Source of the DNA: CAZOLI01 sp964580675
Lineage (GTDB): Bacteria > Planctomycetota > MHYJ01 > CAYXQY01
NCBI GenBank assembly: GCA_964580675.1
Contig: CAZOLI010000066.1
Location: 1 to 11,309, forward strand
DNA: 11,309 nucleotides
Reading direction: 5' to 3'
Shown here: piece after piece, positions 7,350 through 11,309 of the stretch
Numbering within the stretch: position 1 is the first letter of the stretch
Layout of the letters: every line of letters starts with the position of its first letter
The notes under the pieces: model-generated
What the model was told of the DNA's origin: nothing
What the model saw: only the letters and a program-made list of their open reading frames with translations
The model's database searches: none
Program-made: the position numbers and the translations under genes

Positions 7350-7391
7350 GCCCCGAAGGGGATGGCAGAACAGAGCTCGGGGTGTAAACCC
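7350..7391 (+). repeat. partial copy of the palindromic repeat
   Basis: CCCC-GAA-GGGG (7351-7361) is followed by an ATGGCAGAACAGAG spacer and a shrunken second stem GGGT/ACCC (7380-7391). This parallels hairpins 1 and 2 of copy 2 (spacer TGGCAACAAAAAAG), but the 21-base loop is reduced to GTAA and the third hairpin with its terminal 17-mer is missing. Confidence 0.55.
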
Positions 7392-7480
7392 AAATACAAT
7401 GTATTTCCTGTCGTCCATTATGAAATAGGGATATACTGCGGGTATTTCCAAACACCGGGCCAGTGGATGGCTACCCACAG

Positions 7481-7610
7481 AACCCCGAAGAGGGTGGCAA
7501 CAAAAAAGCCCAGGGTGAAGTGAGTGAAACGAACGAAACCCTGGGTACAAATATCAAAAACAACAAAATGGATTCCCGGGCGCAGCGAGGGAATGGATCG
7601 TATGGAACGC
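7481..7610 (+). repeat. three-hairpin palindromic repeat, copy 2
   Basis: Hairpin 1 is ACCC/GGGT (7482-7495). Hairpin 2 is CCCAGGGT/ACCCTGGG (7509-7516, 7538-7545) with a 21-base loop that matches the copy 1 loop at 17 of 21 positions. Hairpin 3 is ATTCCC/GGGAAT (7572-7594), followed by the same TGGATCGTATGGAACGC (7594-7610). Spacers between hairpins (13 and 26 bases) are almost those of copy 1 (14 and 28). Confidence 0.82.
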
Positions 7611-7781
7611 ATCATAGCGGACCGGATCTCACCTTCATTTCGACAATACACGGGTCAGGTGTTCTACCGGATACAGGAGGTATTCGGGGGATGGAGAAGG
7701 CAACTCTCTTTTTGGGACGGCGAGATGAATGATTGCGGTTATCCGCTGGAGGTCACGGTAAGGGAAACACGGTGCCGTTAA
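7602..7781 (+). CDS. doubtful 59-aa reading frame starting in the repeat's terminal sequence
   Basis: The ATG lies within the repeat's terminal 17-mer, and the frame runs 59 codons to TAA at 7781 (FRQYTGQVFYRIQEVFGGW in the middle). No ribosome binding site and no recognised family were found. In copy 1 the equivalent ATG opens a frame of only 12 codons. It may be a remnant of the gene that the repeat once flanked, or a chance frame. Confidence 0.22.
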   Translation: MERIIADRISPSFRQYTGQVFYRIQEVFGGWRRQLSFWDGEMNDCGYPLEVTVRETRCR

Positions 7782-7841
7782 GAAAGTTGTGTTTGGTCGA
7801 AGTTGGGGTATTGATTTGTTTTGATGGAAATAGGCATTTCA

Positions 7842-8492
7842 TTACTCCTCTAGAATTATTTCTGTGACAAAAAATGTGGGTAATTTTTCTTTTTCCTGTC
7901 CTTCCTCAGCTGATGAAAATTGAAAATATCCCCCGTAATAGCTAAACACTCGGGCATTGGTATCTGGCTCAAGTTGGTTGTACGGATGATTTGAGGGTTT
8001 TGTATATCTATCCGAAACATAAGCGAAAAGGGCGATCTCTTTCCCCGTGTTTTTTTCTCGGTAGAGAATCAGAAAATGATTGTATTTTTTTGTTCTTCGT
8101 ATCCGGATGATCTTGCCGTCGAGAAAATAATACCGCCCTATATTGTTGATGTCGCCAAATTCCTCCGGTGAGGAAAGATCTCTTGCCAACTCATAACGGG
8201 CTCTGTATCTACCTTTTGATTCCGGTTTTCCTTTTGTTATGCCTGAATTTCTCAGTTGAAAATTTCTCGCTACTTTGGTTGGTGTTACATTCGGAGTAGA
8301 AGGAAAGTGCTTTATAATTGGGTCGTAATTTTGAAATTTTTTATATCTGTGTTCAATTACTTCTTTTGAACTTTCATACTTTGCTTCATAATTACGCCCC
8401 CCGCTTGCACCGGGCCAGCGAATCCCTGGATTACATCCTGAAGCGAGAATATAAAGACAAACGAGACCAATAAACCGATTAGTATACCGCAT
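7842..8492 (-). CDS. orphan lipoprotein of unknown function
   Basis: This 216-aa product has an N-terminal signal (residues 1-19, with FIGLVCLYI as the hydrophobic core) ending in ASGC, so Cys20 is the likely lipidated residue. It would be anchored in the outer or inner membrane facing the periplasm. The mature part has no motif I recognise; it is rich in Tyr, Lys, Arg and Glu and has a beta-rich look (RYYFLDGKIIRIRR, HFLILYREKNTGKEIALFAYVS). Codon use is strongly AT-biased compared with the propeller, permease or cyclophilin genes, suggesting horizontal acquisition. No Shine-Dalgarno precedes ATG 8492. The frame upstream on the same strand ends only 10 bases away at 8503, which would suit translational coupling. 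Confidence 0.75.
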   Translation of the reverse strand: MRYTNRFIGLVCLYILASGCNPGIRWPGASGGRNYEAKYESSKEVIEHRYKKFQNYDPIIKHFPSTPNVTPTKVARNFQLRNSGITKGKPESKGRYRARYELARDLSSPEEFGDINNIGRYYFLDGKIIRIRRTKKYNHFLILYREKNTGKEIALFAYVSDRYTKPSNHPYNQLEPDTNARVFSYYGGYFQFSSAEEGQEKEKLPTFFVTEIILEE

Positions 8493-8502
8493 ATTTAACC
8501 CG

Positions 8503-8643
8503 TTAATTGTCCGATATATTTTTTCTCGTGCCCATCAAAAATTCCACGAACTTCATCACGTCGGAGTTTTTGATGGTTTTTTCACTTCCCAGGGGACCGG
8601 TCGTCCTGTCTCTTAATTCGCTGAAAAAATCAATGAAGATCCG
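8503..8643 (-). pseudogene. in-frame continuation of the membrane-protein gene beyond its TGA
   Basis: Directly after the TGA at 8644-8646, the same frame continues for 46 sense codons (RIFIDFFSELRDRTTG... ending KNISDN) to a TAA at 8503-8505, 10 bases before the lipoprotein ATG. There is no ATG, GTG or TTG near its beginning. The likeliest reading is that the membrane protein was once 129 aa and has acquired a nonsense mutation or sequencing error. A hairpin (8532-8576) lies within it. Confidence 0.4.
8532..8582 (+). terminator. hairpin with T-run, terminator-like on the plus strand
   Basis: CCATCAAAAATTCC (8532-8545) pairs with GGAGTTTTTGATGG (8563-8576) over 14 positions with one G-T wobble and a 17-base loop. 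Six Ts follow (8577-8582). The plus strand carries no gene upstream, so a terminator role would need an unseen transcript. On the minus strand there is no T-run. The AT-rich stem makes it moderate in strength. Confidence 0.45.
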
Positions 8644-8895
8644 TCAGGGGAACTGGATATAGTAATAAATCACTATTGACAGTATGTAAATAGGAACCCA
8701 TCCCAGAACCCACCGTCCGTTTTTCCCGGAGAGGTAAAAAATCACGATTGGAATGTAGACGCCTCCGGTAACCAACCAGACCTCGAACCATGGATACGGA
8801 TCTGCGGAAACGTAATTCCACAGTACACAGGGAATGTACAACGCAAAGATAAAATAGACCACATATTTTTCGTCTCTGTCCCCGTCAATTTTCAA
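8644..8895 (-). CDS. small membrane protein with three predicted helices
   Basis: The 83-aa frame has a charged N-terminus (MKIDGDRDEK) and three hydrophobic segments: about 11-27 (YVVYFIFALYIPCVLWN), 36-55 and 63-82 (VLGWVPIYILSIVIYYYIQF). I do not recognise a family. The only start after the upstream stop is a TTG at 8895, without a clear ribosome binding site. It is AT-rich like the lipoprotein downstream, and both may have arrived together. Its stop codon is followed by an in-frame extension reaching nearly to the lipoprotein start, so the protein may be truncated. Confidence 0.6.
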   Translation of the reverse strand: MKIDGDRDEKYVVYFIFALYIPCVLWNYVSADPYPWFEVWLVTGGVYIPIVIFYLSGKNGRWVLGWVPIYILSIVIYYYIQFP

Positions 8896-9046
8896 TGGGT
8901 CCGTTTGCTATAACGACACATTGGGTTCGGAGATCGAAAGACCTTCTTCGGATCGCCGGAACGTATTAAAGAGTACATCACAGGAAAAGAAAAGAAGCCG
9001 TTGCCGGCCTACAACGGTTGCGCAAGTATGCGGTCATAACGCGGGA

Positions 9047-9104
9047 ACAAGCCTGAAAGGCTTGTGGACGATAGCCCGGGGTTGGTCGAGAGATCAACCC
9101 CGGG
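9047..9104 (+). repeat. palindromic repeat, copy 3, cut by the gap
   Basis: ACAAGCCT-GAA-AGGCTTGT (9047-9065) is a perfect 8-bp stem. After 9 bases ending in AG comes CCCGGGGTTG/CAACCCCGGG (9075-9084, 9095-9104), a perfect 10-bp stem with a 10-base loop. The order (a GAA-loop hairpin, short spacer ending AG, then a CCC-rich hairpin) is that of copies 1 and 2, although the second loop is shorter. The third hairpin would fall in the gap. Confidence 0.6.
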
Positions 9105-9110
9105 GGACCG

Positions 9111-9210
9111 NNNNNNNNNNNNNNNNNNNNNNNNNNNNNNNNNNNNNNNNNNNNNNNNNNNNNNNNNNNNNNNNNNNNNNNNNNNNNNNNNNNNNNNNNN
9201 NNNNNNNNNN
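9111..9210. other. assembly gap (100 N)
   Basis: Exactly 100 Ns, beginning 6 bases after a palindromic repeat. True length and content are unknown. Confidence 0.98.
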
Positions 9211-9400
9211 GAGGTATCCGGGGCGTATTCCGGCGGGTTCTCGTGCGTTCGATCTGTGTTGCTTCCGAGACCTTTTTCCGTAAGCGTATTTATGATTCCT
9301 TTGGCGATCTGTTTTTTTGGCCCCGGGTTTGATTTGTATCAATCTATTGTTGTATTTTTACCAACTTCCGGAGATCAATTCCGTAGAATATCTCATGGTG

Positions 9401-9420
9401 CGCCGGAGCTCTGTCCGGCG
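9401..9420 (+). promoter_or_regulatory. hairpin in the leader of the UPF0158 gene
   Basis: CGCCGGA (9401-9407) pairs with TCCGGCG (9414-9420) around a 6-base loop, 34 bases before the ATG at 9455. No T-run follows, so it is more likely a leader structure than a terminator. A weak promoter candidate (TTGATT at 9329-9334, TGTATT at 9351-9356) lies upstream. Confidence 0.35.
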
Positions 9421-9454
9421 TTCCACCGTCATTTCCATTTTAAGAGAAACACTC

Positions 9455-10456
9455 ATGAACGACTACGAACAAAACAAACCCCTTGATCTGTCGAAAGGAG
9501 ACCTGTTCGACGTGGAAACCGCGCTCGAATTTGATGATCCGATGGGGATGAATCAATATTACGTCGACCTCGAGAAAGAGACGGTCGTAATGTACACCGA
9601 TGACACGGGGGTCAGTGAAGAAAACGATCGACTTGGATCCCTCATCGACGAAAACCCAGGACGGTTTGTCCGGATTCATTCCACGAGTTCCGACCGGGAT
9701 TGGGAGGTGATGTCAGCTTTCATCGATGATGAGGTGGAGGATCCGGTGGTCAGGGACCGTCTTCGGGACGCCATTAAAGGTTCGGGGGCGTTTCGCCGGT
9801 TCAAAAATGCGGTGCGTGAAGAGGGGTTAAAAGATCGCTGGTATGCGTACAGGAGCCGGGCGAATCGAAGAGCGGCCATCAACTGGCTGGAGTCCCATTC
9901 TCTGATCTCCAGGGAGAAAGCCGAGGAGTTTCGAGATCTTGTTCATACATCCGAGCAGAATGCCGAAGCAGAAGACAAAACCAAAGAAGAACAGATGACC
10001 GAGGGCGGGGTTGTGGTCTGCCGAAGGGAGGGCGGACATAAGGGACTGTCCGAAGGAACCGAATACGAAATTCTGGACGAACGCCCGGGCGATAAATTGA
10101 TCCAGATCCGCGATGACCGGAACAACAAGAAATGGTATAACAAACAAATGTTTGAGGTGGTGGAGCCCGGGCGCGAACGGGACCTGGACGATTTACTGAT
10201 GAACATCGAAGTGGAGAAGAAAGGAGAACACATCGCGGAAGCCCGTGTACTTTTTGATCAGGGCGGTTACTGGACCGTGTACGTGGCCACACCGGACTGG
10301 GTGAAAAAAAACATAGATACCACGGAAAAGGGAGCCCACCTCGGGATTCGAAAAATGGTCATCGTTCCCTCCCTTGATGAGCTGGAGGTCAATCGATCAC
10401 TTACCGCTTTAAGCCAGGAGAAAAATCTGGCCCCGTTCGCTTTAAAAAACGAGTAA
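9455..10456 (+). CDS. UPF0158-family protein with additional C-terminal domains
   Basis: The 333-aa product begins with a UPF0158 domain (about 1-165): a beta-rich start (YYVDLEKETVVMYTDD), then GAFRRFKNAVREEGLKDRWYAYRSRANRRAAINWLESHSL, the family's RF...RW..., WLE signature. The family is uncharacterised. An acidic linker (170-182) leads to a small SH3-like beta segment (184-236, GGVVVCRREGGHKGLSEGTEYEIL...KKWYNKQMFE). A C-terminal domain (about 248-333, EARVLFDQGGYWTVYV..., GIRKMVIVP) is not one I recognise. The usual family member is about half as long, so this is a fusion. I chose ATG 9455 over a start at 9317 because the extra 46 residues look like translated spacer; the weak AAGAGA upstream is the only ribosome-binding candidate. 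Confidence 0.8.
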   Translation: MNDYEQNKPLDLSKGDLFDVETALEFDDPMGMNQYYVDLEKETVVMYTDDTGVSEENDRLGSLIDENPGRFVRIHSTSSDRDWEVMSAFIDDEVEDPVVRDRLRDAIKGSGAFRRFKNAVREEGLKDRWYAYRSRANRRAAINWLESHSLISREKAEEFRDLVHTSEQNAEAEDKTKEEQMTEGGVVVCRREGGHKGLSEGTEYEILDERPGDKLIQIRDDRNNKKWYNKQMFEVVEPGRERDLDDLLMNIEVEKKGEHIAEARVLFDQGGYWTVYVATPDWVKKNIDTTEKGAHLGIRKMVIVPSLDELEVNRSLTALSQEKNLAPFALKNE

Positions 10457-10536
10457 ACGGGTATGAAGTCAGGTCTCCTCTCTTTGTTTTCTTTATGTCG
10501 AATTTTCACTTTGTCTCTACAACGGCAAAACTTTTC

Positions 10537-10541
10537 AGGAG
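10537..10541 (+). promoter_or_regulatory. ribosome binding site of the cyclophilin lipoprotein gene
   Basis: AGGAG followed by a 6-base spacer and ATG 10548. It fixes the start directly before a lipoprotein signal peptide. Confidence 0.8.
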
Positions 10542-10547
10542 CCGAAC

Positions 10548-11309
10548 ATGAACCACAAAAATGTTGTGCTGGTACTCTTTGTCTTGACCCTTCTTTTTCT
10601 TCCGGCCTGTCAGGATCGTTCGTCATCGAATTCGGAGCAACCCGAACCGGATGCCACGGAGAACACCTCAGAAAAAGAGGCTTCCGCCGACGACGCCGGG
10701 GAGGAGGTGAACGAGGAAAATGAATCCGGTTCCGATCAACCCGACCCGGCCCTGTTCGATCCGTCAAAGGCGGACGAAACAGCGCCGGATTCCTTTCGTG
10801 TCAAAATGGAGACCACGAAGGGCACGTTCGTAATCGAAGCCCACCGCGAGTGGTCCCCTCACGGTGTGGATCGGTTTTATAACCTGGTAAAGATTGGCTA
10901 CTTCAGAGAGATTGCGTTTTTCCGTGTGATCGATGGGTTTATGGCACAGTTTGGAATCCATGGAGATCCCGAAGTAAACGAAGCCTGGAAGAACGCGACC
11001 ATTCCGGACGATCCGGTCGAGAAATCCAACAGGCGAGGATTTGTCACGTTTGCCAAAACACGCGAGCCCAATTCACGATCGACCCAGCTCTTTGTGAATT
11101 ATAAAGACAACTCACAGCTTGATCAGCAGGGGTTCGCTCCCATCGGCGAGGTCGTGAAGGGCATGGACGTGGTGGAAGACCTGTACGCGGGTTACGGGGA
11201 AGGCGCTCCCCGCGGAAACGGTCCAAACCAGGGAAAGATTCAGCGGCGGGGAAATAAATACCTGAAGGAGCAATTTCCGAAACTCGACTACCTGAAGAAC
11301 GCGGAAATT
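10548..11309 (+). CDS. cyclophilin-type peptidyl-prolyl cis-trans isomerase, lipoprotein, 3' partial
   Basis: The 254 codons in the window carry a signal peptide with a lipobox (residues 1-21, LPAC, Cys21 lipidated). An acid-rich, Ser/Glu/Asp linker spans about 22-80, and a cyclophilin domain starts near 85 (VKMETTKGTFVIEAHREWSPHGVDRFYNLVKIGYF). Active-site-region hallmarks are FFRVIDGFMAQFG, where the catalytic Arg and Gln sit, and STQLFVNY (replacing the usual SQFFI). They are followed by GFAPIGEVVKGMDVV and GYGEGAPRGNGPNQG. Such enzymes speed prolyl isomerisation during folding of exported proteins, so this one probably acts in the periplasm or at the envelope. The frame is open at the window end; the closing FPKLDYLKNAEI resembles the C-terminus of this subfamily, so little is missing. 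The gene follows the UPF0158 gene by 91 bases; co-transcription is possible but unproven. Confidence 0.93.
   Translation, partial: MNHKNVVLVLFVLTLLFLPACQDRSSSNSEQPEPDATENTSEKEASADDAGEEVNEENESGSDQPDPALFDPSKADETAPDSFRVKMETTKGTFVIEAHREWSPHGVDRFYNLVKIGYFREIAFFRVIDGFMAQFGIHGDPEVNEAWKNATIPDDPVEKSNRRGFVTFAKTREPNSRSTQLFVNYKDNSQLDQQGFAPIGEVVKGMDVVEDLYAGYGEGAPRGNGPNQGKIQRRGNKYLKEQFPKLDYLKNAEI

Larger units (their letters stand above)
8896..9316. other. repeat-containing intergenic region with assembly gap
   Basis: No gene was recognised. A hairpin CCGTTG/CAACGG lies at 8998-9017, followed by the two stronger stems annotated separately and by 100 Ns (9111-9210). The bases after the gap (9211-9316) show no clear structure. 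Confidence 0.5.

Noticed and set aside
7105..7610. CRISPR array
   Set aside because: The repeats are inverted, only a few in number and not regularly spaced; no cas gene is present.
6839..7795. Direct repeat AGTTGTGTTTG at 6839-6849 and 7785-7795 flanking the hairpin cluster
   Set aside because: An 11-mer match is expected by chance in a window of this size and no other boundary features accompany it.
8644..8646. TGA read as selenocysteine
   Set aside because: No convincing SECIS-like hairpin directly follows the TGA, and nothing about the protein suggests a redox role.

Overview
The window reads as a chromosomal contig of a Gram-negative-type bacterium. Two lipoproteins have lipobox signal peptides, and the housekeeping genes use a mid-to-high-GC codon pattern. 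One promoter is a near-consensus sigma-70 type (TTGACA, 17 bp, TATACT). The phylum cannot be fixed from this sequence. The amino-acid permease/UspA fusion, the acidic cyclophilin lipoprotein, the S23-type four-helix-bundle protein and the palindromic intergenic repeats recur together in free-living, often environmental or halotolerant, lineages. Two 100-base N runs (6650-6749, 9111-9210) are assembly gaps, and both lie inside repeats.

Layout, left to right. Positions 1-1167 hold the 3' part of a PQQ-type beta-propeller gene with an apparent 1-bp frameshift in a G run at 921-924. Convergent with it is a 757-aa APC permease fused to two UspA domains (1363-3636, minus). Positions 3650-4150 hold no convincing gene, followed by a possible small membrane protein (4151-4462, minus). 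Next is a compact redox unit on the minus strand: marR-type regulator (5369-5824), then an AzoR-type quinone/azo reductase (4646-5281), ending at a strong hairpin terminator (4559-4588). Its promoter overlaps a perfect 9-3-9 palindrome that is the likely auto-operator. A CAU-anticodon tRNA follows (5994-6065, minus).

From about 6069 to 9300 the window becomes accessory in character. A four-helix-bundle (23S rRNA IVP/S23) gene is bracketed by two direct copies of a palindromic element whose arms are runs of degenerate CTTTAT/GATAAA hexamers. Then comes a cluster of palindromic repeats: two inverted copies of a three-hairpin element with a shared 21-nt loop motif and a shared 17-bp terminal sequence, plus two partial copies. 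After that come an AT-rich orphan lipoprotein and a small three-helix membrane protein, whose frame continues past its TGA stop almost to the lipoprotein start.

The right end returns to housekeeping-type genes on the plus strand: a UPF0158-family protein with two extra domains (9455-10456) and a cyclophilin-type peptidyl-prolyl isomerase lipoprotein running off the window (10548 onward). The most unusual content is non-coding: the three-hairpin repeat family, whose stems differ in sequence but still pair, and the hexamer-armed palindromes around the S23 gene.
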